Positions 1 through 10,172 of a stretch of 64,000 nt of DNA are shown in pieces (positions within the stretch are counted from its first letter, which is position 1; every line of letters starts with the position of its first letter). Origin of the DNA: Clitopilus passeckerianus (lineage: Eukaryota; Basidiomycota; Agaricomycetes; Agaricales; Entolomataceae); assembly GCA_944990035.1 (NCBI GenBank), contig CALYLX010000084.1:186001-250000 (forward strand), in the 5' to 3' direction. A program made the position numbers and the translations under genes. Under the pieces are notes generated by a model, which worked only from the letters and a program-made list of their open reading frames with translations, had not been told where the DNA came from and did not search any database.

Positions 1-2447
1 ACACATGCACGGTAGAGCAACCGCTTCTGCATAGGGGTGATACCCCTTGATGAGTTACCAAGCATGATCATTGCCTTGACAGTGGTCAGAGCCTTGGTGG
101 AGTAATACTTGACATGGTGGCTGAAGGACAGCGACCGGTCAAAGTAGAAGCCCAAGTAGCGCCAAACGGCCTTCGGTTGAAGTGGCGAATTGCCAGTGTG
201 TGGAGCAAAGCCCAAGTCAATAGCAGGATTGACGTCGTTGTGCTTGCGAGAGAAGTGGAAGACCTCTGTCTTGTCATGTTCCAAGACGAGGCCAAGCGCT
301 GTAACAAGCTCTGTGATGACAGCATACGCTTGTTGGAGGAGGGTGATGTTCTCCCCAAAGGATGGCGACTGGACAATGAGCGAGCCATCATCCACGTACG
401 ACATGAGTGTTGTGACGCCAGGAGCAATCCTGCGTTCGAACAGCCTCATCACTGGCACCAAGTAGAGCGCAGAGAGAAGAGGGGATAAAGCAGACCCTTG
501 GCCAACGCCAACATCTGCGGAGTACTTGCTGGATTCTTCGCCGTTCCAGCTGTAGGATGTGTGTCTCCCCACAAGGTAAGACGCAAAGAAGCTGCAGACC
601 TCTGGCGCAAAGCCCAGTCTGCGCAGTATGCGTAGCAGCATGTCGTGGTTAAGTGAGGGGAAGAACTGAGCAAGGTCAAAAGCGACCACACTAGTCTTCA
701 ACCCTCTAGCCCAACCGGCTTTGACGATGTGAGTGAGGTAGACACCTGCGTCTTCAGTCGAATGTTGGCGCACACCTCCAAACTGATTGGGGTGAAACAC
801 ACCGAATTTCTGCGCTTCGAACTGCATTCTGTTCGCAAGCATCTTTTCAAAGAGTTTCCCCAGTGTGTTAAGCAACACAATAGGGCGGAACATCTTTGGG
901 GTGGAATAGTGCGGTTTGCCAGGTTTGGGAACAATGGCAGAGCGCGACTCTTTGAAATGAGACGGCCAGTGGCCAACCCGAAGGCAGGCGTTCGCAATCT
1001 CGACGAATTTGGTTGCAATGACACTGTCAGCAACCAGGGATTTGAGCTGATACCATGTGAGGTGATCAGGACCGGGAGCAGAAGTGTTGGAGCACTTTGC
1101 AAGTTCTTCTCTGAGCTCATTGACGCCAAAGTCCCACCACTCACGCGGAGGAGACTGGGGCACATCGTCGAGCACAGAGGGATTAACTGGGCGGTCAGAC
1201 GCCGAGTTGTATGTGGAGTCAAGAGCAGCCCAAAGCAACTCGAGAGAATTGCAGGGTTCACCATTGTGGCGAATTGCTTCATGTGTAGGGAGCTCACGCT
1301 GCTTGGCCCAGCGCATGAGGTCCCAGGGGCGCTTGTTGGTAGTAGCAATGGTCTGGATTCTACTATCAAAGAACTTGCGCTTGGCCACCTTGGTGGTCCT
1401 GCGGAACGCCTTGTGATCAGCGACCGCTTTAGAAGCGCGATACACTCTGACAGCCTCAGAGCACTCAGGATTCCACCAAGACTTTGACTTGGTGGTGATG
1501 CGAGCAGTCTTTGAGTTGTTGTCCCAAGACTGCTTGATAGCAGTTGCAATGGCGCCAGTGCAGCGTTCAATTGCTTCTACTGTTGTGAGGCCAGACGTGT
1601 CTAGCGCTCGCAAGGAGGAGGACAGTTCCTTGAGAAACTCTTCCTCATGCTCACTACCTTTCGGCAGAGTGATGCGCTCGGCAGCCAGCTGCACGGGCTG
1701 GATGGGGAGTGCGGCAGTCAGAGGTGCGTGGTCAGAGGGTCCCTTCCACTCTGTGACCACGCTGTGTGAAGTCCCTGTGATGCGTCCCACAGGGAGGAAG
1801 AATAAGTCGATGACTGACGGCCTAAAGCTGCCAGCATGCGGGAAGTGGGTGGGAGTGTGTTCTGGAAGAACACTAACCTCCAAACCCAGGTCAAGCGCAA
1901 CATCACACAGTTCAGTTGCAACATGGTTTGTAGAGTCATAGTCCGGATCCCAGACTGATGACTTGCAGTTGAAGTCTCCTGCCATGCAGAGCATGCTAGG
2001 AAGACGTTGAGCATTGTCACACAACCAGCGAATGGCAGTACCATCCCCTGGGCTGGAGTAGACATTGGCGAAGTGTATTTGGGTGCCAGAGCTCCCATAC
2101 AGCGTTGTGACCAACACATCGTTGTGGTTGGCGAGGTCAGTGCGAAATGCGGGTTGCATGCCTGCAAGACGCCTATGCACGAATGTCATAACGCGTGGAC
2201 GGTCTGTCTCAGATGCTGGACGTCTAAACATGACCAGCCAGTCTGGGTGAGTGGGTGCACCAACCACTGCCTCTCCCTCAGGGTTGGTAGTGGACACAGT
2301 GCGTCGAATGAGCCGCCATGGAGGCTCTTGCAGCAGAATCACATCAAAGTTATTCTTACGTTCCTCTAGTAGCGCAGCAACCAGATCATAATTTCTATTC
2401 ACGTTCTGTGAAAAGAAGCGGAGAGTATTTACATGATTGTATCGCAT
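1..2447 (-). CDS. LINE ORF2 (endonuclease and reverse transcriptase), partial at window edge
   Basis: Open reading frame of about 815 codons from ATG at 2447 to the window edge; I translated it across its length and saw no stop or frameshift. The N-terminal 240 residues are an APE-like endonuclease that would nick target DNA: an N in QNVNRN near residue 15, E in LLQEPPW near 41, GDFN near 157 and SDH near 238. A linker follows, then the RT fingers and palm (VPKPGKPHYS, FDLAQFFPSLNHD, GVGQGSALSPLLSALY, and YVDD as the catalytic aspartates). The RNase H part lies outside the window. The start follows the ORF1 stop region by under 30 bases, as in the sister copies. This is the least damaged ORF2 here. 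Confidence 0.9.
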   Translation of the reverse strand, partial: MRYNHVNTLRFFSQNVNRNYDLVAALLEERKNNFDVILLQEPPWRLIRRTVSTTNPEGEAVVGAPTHPDWLVMFRRPASETDRPRVMTFVHRRLAGMQPAFRTDLANHNDVLVTTLYGSSGTQIHFANVYSSPGDGTAIRWLCDNAQRLPSMLCMAGDFNCKSSVWDPDYDSTNHVATELCDVALDLGLEVSVLPEHTPTHFPHAGSFRPSVIDLFFLPVGRITGTSHSVVTEWKGPSDHAPLTAALPIQPVQLAAERITLPKGSEHEEEFLKELSSSLRALDTSGLTTVEAIERCTGAIATAIKQSWDNNSKTARITTKSKSWWNPECSEAVRVYRASKAVADHKAFRRTTKVAKRKFFDSRIQTIATTNKRPWDLMRWAKQRELPTHEAIRHNGEPCNSLELLWAALDSTYNSASDRPVNPSVLDDVPQSPPREWWDFGVNELREELAKCSNTSAPGPDHLTWYQLKSLVADSVIATKFVEIANACLRVGHWPSHFKESRSAIVPKPGKPHYSTPKMFRPIVLLNTLGKLFEKMLANRMQFEAQKFGVFHPNQFGGVRQHSTEDAGVYLTHIVKAGWARGLKTSVVAFDLAQFFPSLNHDMLLRILRRLGFAPEVCSFFASYLVGRHTSYSWNGEESSKYSADVGVGQGSALSPLLSALYLVPVMRLFERRIAPGVTTLMSYVDDGSLIVQSPSFGENITLLQQAYAVITELVTALGLVLEHDKTEVFHFSRKHNDVNPAIDLGFAPHTGNSPLQPKAVWRYLGFYFDRSLSFSHHVKYYSTKALTTVKAMIMLGNSSRGITPMQKRLLYRAC

Positions 2448-2475
2448 AAAGTAAAGTTATGTGCGGGCAGCGCGT

Positions 2476-4796
2476 TCACCCCGACCAATCTGAATCGGTC
2501 TCCTCCGCATCGTTGACAGCATATCGGCGCTGGATCCAGCCAGCATCAAACCGATGTCTTGCAAAAGGGCACTTGGGCGAATCTGCCTCGTGCTCCTTGC
2601 CACAGTTGATGCACCTAGGTGCATGCGGGCATGGTGCGCCATCAGGAGTGGCAGGCACCGGTGGGTTGGCGTCAGGCTTCTCCCAACAGCAGTGGGCAAG
2701 CTTGCGATGGTTGCGCGAATCATGGCCATAGCCGCAATGCGCACAGGAGCTGAACTGCTGCCTACAGGTGGCAGTGGGATGACCCCAAGCCCAGCAGCGT
2801 TGACACTGCGGAACGCCAGCATGGACGCTTGCAGGGGAAATGAGACACAGACGACCTCCAATTGAGATCTTCTTGTGTGTGATGGCCTTGAGGGAGGTGC
2901 CAGACCTGGTGTCCCAAAAGTCGAAAAACACGACGCACATATCTTGCCCTCGTGAGTTGCGGTGCACACGAGGCATTCCAGCAAGCTGGAGCGCACTAGT
3001 AGCAGGATCTTGACGCATGAGTGCTAAGACGGCGTCAGGAGTGATAGGGGTGCTACCCACCGCTCCAAAGGTGAAGTAGGGCACTCCTGTGATGCGCGCA
3101 TAAGAACGCGACGTGGGGACCTCCACAGAAGCGTGGACAGTGGGAGATGGGCTGTCACCTTCAGTGACAGGGTACCAAACACGCTCAACAGCGACCCGGA
3201 TGATGCCCAGGTCGCTGTGGGTGGGTGTCTCATTGAAGTAGACAATGATAGCGTTGCCCCTGCCTAGTTCAGCATGGATAGCGCGGTTCTTAGACCCACC
3301 AGCGCCAAAGCGAAGGTTGAGGGTAGAGACAGCCTGTTCAGGCGAAATGGGAAGAGGGACAGAGACAAGATTGTCTCCACTGCCTCTGGTGGCATAAACG
3401 AAGCACTGCTTGCGTGAGGGGCCGCGTGTCGTGGATTTGAGCTTCTGCTTCTTCCTTGAAGGAGATGGAGCAGAGGGGGGAGGGGAGGACGCTGCCTTGC
3501 GCTTGTTAGCGTTGGAATTGTCCTTGAGTTGCGCTACCTCATCCCAGGACAGTCCAGGGAGATGACGCGCGAGTTCTGCAAGTTCTGCGCACTGCTGCGC
3601 ATTCATGCCAGCTGATACCTCTGCAAAGGAGTGAGAGGCGGCGTTTGCAGGCCTCCTAGGCGGCTGCGATGGGACAGAGGCGTAGGACGCTCTGGGAGCG
3701 CGCTGACGCGGTTGTGGGGGCTGCTGCTGCTGCTGAGACGCATTAGCAGGGTTGGGAGCACGCACAGCATGCGGATGAGGTGCCCTGCGCGTTGCAGGGG
3801 CTTGTGGGGCAGGCCTAGCGAACTGGCGCTGCCATTGCATCCAGTTTCCGGGGTTTACCCGCCCTGGTTGCGATTTGGCTGGGGTAGCACCTGGGGTCGG
3901 TCCAGGGACCGGGTTGTCAGGTTGCTGAGATGTCACTGTGGACTCCAGTCCCTCCATGGGAGCCGGAGATTTGTGACCCGTGGCAGTGCGTTCCGTGGGT
4001 CGGGGAGGGGTAACCTGGGTCCTGGAGCCTTGGGAGGCGCTGGAGGAGGTGGGGGGAACTGCTGGAGCAGGGGAGGCCGGTGCTACACCATGCCCACCTG
4101 CAGCAGCAGTGGAAGAAGCAGGTGCTGCGCTTGCAGCACCTTTGGGAGCAGCAGGGCGCACAGGGCGCTGCTGGGGAGTGGGAGTGGGAATATAGGCGTC
4201 CAAGGCGTCCCTAACGCGTCGGATTTGAGGCAGGAAGTCCGCACTTGCTGTGAGGTACTTGAGGAGACCTGCAGAGGTCGCTTGAGAGCAGACATGCACT
4301 AGCAAGTCTGCAAGAGTGCGAGTGTTCCTCATCGCCGGCAGCAGAGGGCCCGGTTGAGCCACTCGAAGGTGACAAAGGAGTCTGTGATCGCGTCTATGTC
4401 TTCCTCGACCGCGTCCTCTGTGGCCTGCACCTGCAAGCCAACAGAGTCAAACTCTGAGTGTCCTAGGAACGCAGGAGAAAACTCCTGTGTTGGGGAGGTT
4501 GCCCTGGAGGCAGTCCTAGACTTGGGCTGCGCAACAGCAGCACCAGAGGCGTCCTTCCTGCGCTTATGCTCAGGGGAGGAAGGGGCGGATGGAGCAGGGC
4601 TCTCAGCATACTCAAGACCTTCGTCCTCATCCATTGCTGGAGTAGGACGCTTGTTTCGAGCGCCAGAGGGTCCCTGGGGAGTTTCTTCGCCATCAAAAGC
4701 GCCATAGCTACTGCCATGGCCTCTCTGTGGTGTGGATGGCGTCGGAGGTGGATCCGGCGGCCGGGTGTTCTTGTTGGTGCCTCCTGCACTACTCAT
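2476..4796 (-). pseudogene. LINE ORF1 (gag-like, CCHC knuckles), frameshifted
   Basis: ORF1 of copy A1, starting at ATG 4796 (MSSAGGTNKN). ORF1 proteins of this class bind the element RNA. The first 155 codons are low-complexity and acidic/basic. A shift of one base near 4330-4360 moves the rest into a 628-codon frame. That frame carries a Pro/Gln-rich stretch, a conserved central region and C-terminal zinc knuckles (CQRCWAWGHPTATC, CAHCGYGH, CINCGKEHEADSPKC). Near 2505 a 53-bp deletion relative to the plus-strand copy at 5778 removes most of the tail and changes the frame of the last residues to ETDSDWSG. Two lesions make it a pseudogene. Confidence 0.85.
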
Positions 4797-4909
4797 AGCG
4801 CAGACAGGCGAGATAACTGAGGGTTAGAGCGGTGTGCAAGTGCTTGAGGGCGAATTTGCGTCGCTGTTGTGGCTGTGATGGTGGTGGTAACAGATCAAAG
4901 AGGATGTGG
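4797..4909 (-). promoter_or_regulatory. LINE 5' UTR (probable internal promoter region)
   Basis: About 110 bases between the 5' end and the ORF1 start. The same leader precedes every 5'-complete copy in the window (for example 8545-8653 plus strand, 32874-32980, 54780-54885). LINEs of this kind usually transcribe from an internal promoter in this leader; I see no distinctive core motif, so promoter function is inferred. The outer end varies slightly but always contains TTGATCTGTTAC. Confidence 0.55.
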
Positions 4910-5882
4910 AGACAATGCTGTCTCTGTTCCTCTTCCCATCTCGCCTGAACAGGCTGTTCCCACCCTCAACCTTCGCTTTGGTGCTGGTGGGTCTAAGAAC
5001 CGCGCTATCCATGCTGAACTCGGCAGGGGTAACGCTATCATTGTCTACCTTGACGAGACACCCACCCACAGCGACCTGGGCATCATCCGGGTCGCTGTTG
5101 AACGTGTTTGGTACCCTGTCACTGAAGGTGCCAACCCATCTCCCACTGTCCACGCTGCTGTGGAGGTTCCTACGTCGCGTTCTTATGCGCGCATCACGGG
5201 AGTGCCCTACTTCACCTTTGGTGCGGTGGGCAGCACTCCTATCACTGCTGATGCGGTTCTAGCACTGCTGCGTCAAGACCCTGCTACTAGTGCGCTCCAG
5301 CTTGCTGGAATGCCTCGTGTGCACCGCAACTCACGCACACATGATATGTGCGTTGTGTTCTTCGACTTTTGGGACACCAGGTCTGGCACCTCCCTCAAGG
5401 CCATTACACACAAGAAGATCTCCATTGGGGGACGATTGTGTCTCATCTCCCCTGCGAGCGTCCATGCTGGTGTTCCGCAGTGTCAACGCTGCTGGGCGTG
5501 GGGTCACCCCACTGCCACCTGCAGGCAGCAGTTCAACTCCTGCGCGCATTGTGGCTATGGCCATGATTCACGCAACCATCGCAAGCTTGCCCACTGCTGC
5601 TGGGGCAAGCCTGACGCTAATCCCCCGGTGCCTGCCACTCCTGATGGCGCACCATGCCCACATGCACCTAGGTGCATCAACTGTGGCAAGGAGCACGAGG
5701 CTGATTCGCCCAAGTGCCCTGTTGCAAGACATCGGTTTGATGCTGGCTGGATCCAGCGCCGATATGCTGTCAACGATGCGGTAGGCTTTTCTGTTAAAGC
5801 ACCACAGAGTTATACTGACGTACTACCACCCAGGAGGAGACCGATTCAGATTGGTCGGGGTGAACGCACTGCCCGCACTTAG
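4910..5882 (+). pseudogene. LINE ORF1 C-terminal fragment
   Basis: Plus-strand fragment coding for the conserved central region and all three zinc knuckles of ORF1 (CQRCWAWGHPTATC, CAHCGYGHDS, CINCGKEHEADSPKC), ending RRRPIQIGRGER..ART at the stop 5880-5882. The frame is open. The N-terminal half is missing: the fragment begins inside ORF1 exactly where the minus-strand copy A1 ends, so it has no start of its own. It keeps the full tail that A1 lost through its 53-bp deletion, so it is a useful reference for that subfamily. Confidence 0.85.
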
Positions 5883-5891
5883 TCTTACTTT

Positions 5892-6127
5892 ATGCGATAC
5901 AAACATGTAAATACTCTCCGCTTCTTTTCACAGAACGTGAATAGAAATTATGATCTGGTTGCTGCGCTACTAGAGGAACGTAAGAATGACTCTGACGTGA
6001 TTCTGCTTCAAGAGCCACCATGGCGGCTCATTCGACGCACTGTATCCACTACCAATCCCGAGGGAGAGGCAGTGATTGGTGCACCTACTCATCCTGACTG
6101 GCTAGTCATGTTTAGACGTCCAGCATC
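5892..6127 (+). pseudogene. LINE ORF2 N-terminal fragment (endonuclease start)
   Basis: Plus-strand ORF2 start (MRYKHVNTLRFFSQNVNRN), nine bases after the ORF1 stop, with the first endonuclease motifs (QNVNRN, LLQEPPW). After about 79 codons it is cut by the poly(T) that marks the 3' end of minus-strand copy A2. The rest of ORF2 is not found next to the other end of A2. Confidence 0.85.
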
Positions 6128-6156
6128 TTTTTTTTTTTTTTTTTGATCAAAGCCCT

Positions 6157-6175
6157 ACGCCCCCAGAGGGGGCGT
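6157..6175. other. 3'-terminal stem-loop of the LINE 3' UTR
   Basis: Perfect inverted repeat ACGCCCCC-AGA-GGGGGCGT, 12 bases from the poly(A) tail of copy A2. The same structure stands at 9896-9914, 40270-40288 and 41338-41356. A variant with a changed but still paired base (ACACCC/GGGTGT) stands at 49707-49725. Conserved pairing next to the tail suggests an RT recognition element; the function is inferred. Confidence 0.6.
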
Positions 6176-6429
6176 CTGACAATTTATATTCCGGCGCCCG
6201 ATCGCAGTCCGGTCGCAAGTACCTAAATACATGCATTGTATACTAACGTAAGTAGATAACCGTGTTCGTCGAGTGAACTACACTGAATACGAGGTGCACC
6301 AAAGAGCAAGCTAGGGTGGCCCCCGAGGATAAATCTCTCAGCGAGTATGGTAGCGCGCAACACCCCGCAGAAGCAGCGAGAACCCTGAAGGCCAGGCTCG
6401 CTGCTATATGAAGGATGGAGCACTGACGC

Positions 6430-8542
6430 CTATGCATGGTAAAACATGCCTGACGCTTCGGCTTGTTCTCTGCGAACAAATTGATGTGCACCCGGCACCC
6501 AGACAAGATCGTCCGGGCGCGGTGGTGCAGCGGAGCCTGTCACAGGCATTTGACGGCGATGGCCCCCCGCGGTGGGGAGGGCACTGCGAGGACGTGCGGG
6601 GGCCTTATCAGGCGGGCCACGTCGCCGTATCTTCCTGGGCTTAGGAAACGGCGGCGGAGGCTGCTGCGATGGAAACGCAAAAGCAGCGGGGTTGTTCTCA
6701 AGAAAGAACAAGAAGGACGACAGCTCCCGGCGCAGGCGCTGGTTGGGCCGTCGTTGGAAGTGCGCACACCGGTGAAGGACATGGTCCCTCGTTTCCAGGG
6801 TGCGCCAATCACACACACACGCTGTCTCCCCATCAAGGTTGAAGCGCGCGCGGAATTCACCAATGGGTGCATGACCCAAGACTGCACGTGTGAGGCGTGC
6901 GGTGTGCGCATTGGAAGACCCAACGCGATGTAGCCAGGGCCCACCTTTGAGATGTGTGGGCCTTAGGGAGGCACCTTTGTGTGTAAGGCGCAGAAAGTTG
7001 TTGCCAGAGTAAGAGGGCTGCTGGAGCAGACAAGTCCACTCATGCAGCATCCTATCTAGAGCGCGTTTCCGGGCATACCCAAGGGATGTCCGAGGTTTAT
7101 TACCAGCACCCACCCGCAAGCCAGTGGCCGCCAAGTGAGCACGGTGGTGGATGTCCCAGTTGAGTTTTGAAGGGACATGAACAAAGTGGACGCGCCTGTT
7201 AGCGTCGCCCGAGAACCAAGCGCGTAGTTTGGAGCAAATGGACAGCGAGTGTCCTTGCCCAGAGTGGAGAGACGGGTCCAAAGCCAACCGAATGGCTTTA
7301 GTCGAGTCTGAGAGCACAACTATTTTGACACAGTTGTTGCGCAGAACAGCCTTGCTTATAGACAAGTCAATGGCTGCGAGTTCAGCATCATCAGAAAGGA
7401 CTCTGCCTGACACCATAGTGTATTCTTCTGGGCCAAAGGCGCCATGAAGGAGGGAGCAAGCAGCGACCGCTTGGTGCTTCCTGCTTTTGGGAACAGACGC
7501 GTCAGCTGCCACCAACACTGTAGTGTCAGACAGATCTGCATCAGCGCGAATCACATCCAAGTGGATGCGACGAGAATCAAGGGCATCCTTAGATGCTGCA
7601 ATGACGGTGTCAAGTGTAACCCTACCAGAGTGGGTATCCAACAGGCGAAGGCCTGGGACCGCCTCTCCATGGACAGGGTTGAGAGGCTCAGAGACGCGGA
7701 CAGCATGTGCGTCAGAATCCACGACCGTAGAGAGCAAGTTGCCGCGCACGCGTCGCGACAAGTTGGAGAGAGACGAAGGAAGACGCATTGTTCCTTTGTA
7801 CAGCTGGTGCTTGTCACTAATGAGCGACAGCGTGGGGTGGTTGCCAATCAGGGTGCCAATACGCGCCTGGCCGCGTTCGACCAGTTTCCTGATGTGCAGA
7901 TGAATGGGGGGGAGACCAGCAATAGACTCGGTCCCCCCGCCTGGCGATGTGCGAAAGGCGCCGGTTATCCACCTAGCAGCCTTGTGTTGCATAGTGCGCA
8001 AGTGCGACATAGCAGTCTTACACCTTGCACCTTTGTAGAACCAGAGGCCCACACCATACGTAGCGACCGGGAGGACACATGCACGGTAGAGCAGCCGCTT
8101 CTGCATAGGGGTGATACCCCTTGATGAGTTACCAAGCATGATCATTGCCTTGACAGTGGTCAGAGCCTTGGTGGAGTAATACTTGACATGGTGGCTAAAA
8201 GATAGTGACCGGTCAAAGTAGAAGCCCAAGTAGCACCAAACGCTCTTGGGTTGAAGTGGCGAGTTGCCAGTGTGTGGAGCAAAGCCCAAGTCAATGGCAG
8301 GATTGACATCGTTGTGCTTGCGAGAGAAGTGGAAGACCTCTGTCTTGTCATGTTCTAAGACGAGGCCAAGTGCCGTAACAAGCTCTGTGATGACAGCATA
8401 TGCTTGTTGGAGTAGGGTGATGTTCTCCCCAAAGGATGGCGACTGGACGATGAGCGAACCATCATCCACATACGACATGAGTGTTGTAACGCCAGGAGCA
8501 ATCCTGCGCTCAAACAGCCTCATCCCCGGCACCAAATAGAGC
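6430..8542 (-). pseudogene. LINE ORF2 C-terminal part (RT palm, RNase H, zinc motif)
   Basis: An open frame of about 700 codons with no real start because the element is 5'-truncated. In order: RT palm with YVDD near the beginning, RT thumb, and RNase H (ADASVPKSRKH with the first catalytic Asp, ELAAIDLSI with Glu, LSDSTKAI with Asp, and a late VPSKLNWDIHHR). Then comes a C-terminal zinc-type motif CVCDW..H..HRC. It ends at the stop in 6430-6432, before a 300-base 3' UTR. The full-length protein in U1 is about 1,360 residues, so the endonuclease and RT fingers are missing. Confidence 0.88.
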
Positions 8543-9864
8543 CAATCCTCTTTGATCTGTTACCACCACCATCACAGCCACAACAGCGACGCAAATTCGC
8601 CCTCAAGCACTTGCACACCGCTCTAACCCTCAGTTATCTCGCCTGTCTGCGCTATGAGTAGTGCAGGAGGCACCAACAAGAACACCCGGCCGCCGGATCC
8701 ACCTCCGACGCCATCCACACCACAGAGAGGCCATGGCAGTAGCTATGGCGCTTTTGATGGCGAAGAAACTCCCCAGGGACCCTCTGGCGCTCGAAACAAG
8801 CGTCCTACTCCAGCAATGGATGAGGACGAAGGTCTTGAGTATGCTGAGAGCCCTGCTCCATCCGCCCCTTCCTCCCCTGAGCATAAGCGCAGGAAGGACG
8901 CCTCTGGTGCTGCTGTTGCGCAGCCCAAGTCTAGGACTGCCTCCAGGGCAACCTCCCCAACACAGGAGTTTTCTCCTGCGTTATAGGACACTCGAGTTTG
9001 ACTCTGTTGGCTTGCAGTGCAGGCCACAGAGGACGCGGTCGAGAAGACATAGACGCGATCACAGACTCGCTGTCACCTTCAGGAGTGGCTCAACCGGGCC
9101 CCCTGCTGCCGGCGATGAGGAACACTCTCGCACTCTTGCAGACTTGCTAGTGCATGTCTCTCAAGCGACCTCTGCAGGTCTCCTCAAGTACCTCACAGCA
9201 AGTGCGGACTTCCTGCCTCAAATCCGACGCGTTAGGGACGCCTTGGACGCCTATATTCCCACTCCCACTCCCAGCAGCGCCCTGTGCGCCCTGCTGCTCC
9301 CAAAGGTGCTGCAAGCGCAGCACCTGCTTCTTCTGCTGCTGCAGGTGGGCATGGTGTAGCACCGGCCTCCCTGCTCCAGCAGTTCCCCTCCTCCAGCGCC
9401 TCCCAAGGCTCCAGGACCCAGGTTACCCCTCCCGACCCACGGAACGCACTGCCACGGGTCACAAATCTCCGGCTCCCATGGAGGGACTGGAGTCCACAGT
9501 GACATCTCAGCAACCTGACAACCCGGTCCCTGGACCGACCCCAGGTGCTACCCCAGCCAAATCGCAACCAGGGCGGGTAAACCCCGGAAACTGGATGCAA
9601 TGGCAGCGCCAGTTCGCTAGGCCTGCCCCACAAGCCCCTGCAACGCGCAGGGCACCTCATCCGCATGCTGTGCGTGCTCCCAACCCTGCTAATGCGTCTC
9701 AGCAGCAGCAGCAGCCCCCACAACCGCGTCAGCGCGCTCCCAGAGCGTCCTACGCCTCTGTCCCATCGCAGCCGCCTAGGAGGCCTGCAAACGCCGCCTC
9801 TCACTCCTTTGCAGAGGTATCAGCTGGCATGAATGCGCAGCAGTGCGCAGAACTTGCAGAACTC
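8543..9864 (+). mobile_element. LINE fragment, plus strand, 5' UTR and ORF1 N-terminal half
   Basis: Begins at the LINE 5' end (TTTGATCTGTTACCACC), runs through the 5' UTR and about 1.2 kb of ORF1, and stops at 9864, where the T run of U1 begins. It is the 5' half of a plus-strand copy cut by U1. It does not join cleanly to the plus-strand fragment at 4910, since the ORF1 sequence between them is absent. Confidence 0.82.
8654..9864 (+). pseudogene. LINE ORF1 N-terminal fragment, several frameshifts
   Basis: Starts MSSAGGTNKNTRPPDP at ATG 8654, as in A1. A small change near 8980 gives an early stop (QEFSPAL), and further shifts follow between about 9020 and 9420. From about 9430 to 9862 the correct frame returns (polyQ region, RQRAPRASYASV, QQCAELAEL), then it is interrupted by the U1 poly(T). 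No zinc knuckles are present. Confidence 0.8.
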
Positions 9865-9895
9865 TTTTTTTTTTTTTTTTTTGTGTCAAAGCCCT

Positions 9896-9914
9896 ACGCC
9901 CCCAGAGGGGGCGT
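9896..9914. other. 3'-terminal stem-loop of LINE U1
   Basis: Same perfect 8-bp stem (ACGCCCCC/GGGGGCGT, loop AGA) as at 6157, 13 bases inside the poly(A) tail of U1. The minus-strand motif GGAATATAAATTGTCAG lies just upstream and is shared by all copies of the subfamily. Confidence 0.6.
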
Positions 9915-10172
9915 CTGACAATTTATATTCCGGCGCCCGATCGCAGTCCGGTCGCAAGTACCTAAATACATGCATTGTATACTAACGTAAGTAAGTAAAG
10001 AACCGTGTTCGTCGAGTGAACTACACTGAATACGAGGTGCACCAAAGAGCAAGCTAGGGTGGCCCCCGAGGATAAATCTCTCAACGAGTATGGTAGCGCG
10101 CAACACCCCGCAGAAGCAGCAAGAACCCTGGAGGCCAGGCTCGCCGCTATATGAAGGATGGAGCACTGACGC

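Larger units (their letters stand above)
1..4909 (-). mobile_element. LINE copy A1 (Tad1-like), 5' end present, cut by window edge
   Basis: Non-LTR retrotransposon on the minus strand. Reading from 4909 downwards it has a 5' UTR, ORF1 (CCHC gag-like protein) and ORF2 (endonuclease, then RT), with ORF2 leaving the window at base 1. The 5' end matches the other 5'-complete copies here through GATCTGTTACCACC on the minus strand. It abuts a plus-strand ORF1 fragment at about 4910. The 3' end and target duplication are not visible. Assignment to the Tad1 group rests on the ORF order and on the RNase H domain seen in sister copies. Confidence 0.9.
6128..8542 (-). mobile_element. LINE copy A2, 5'-truncated, with poly(A) tail
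   Basis: Minus-strand LINE whose 3' end is the T run 6128-6144 (a poly(A) tail on the element strand), preceded by the 3' UTR and the C-terminal two thirds of ORF2. Similarity to other copies stops at 8542 in the RT domain, so it is 5'-truncated, the usual outcome of incomplete target-primed reverse transcription. The flanks (plus-strand ORF2 fragment on the left, plus-strand 5' UTR on the right) show no convincing target duplication, so the right end may have been rearranged later. Confidence 0.88.

Noticed and set aside
6128..6144. T runs read as terminators
   Set aside because: They are poly(A) tails of minus-strand LINEs; each is followed by the same 3' UTR and ORF2 end.
7444..8124. 226-codon plus-strand ORF opposite LINE ORF2 (also 729-1487 and similar frames in each copy)
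   Set aside because: Exactly antisense to strongly motif-bearing ORF2 codons and repeated wherever that sequence occurs; a frame shadow of GC-rich coding DNA.
8543..9864. Target duplication for U1 or A2 at this fragment's ends
   Set aside because: Flanks compared on both sides share no more than 3-4 bases; later rearrangement is more likely.
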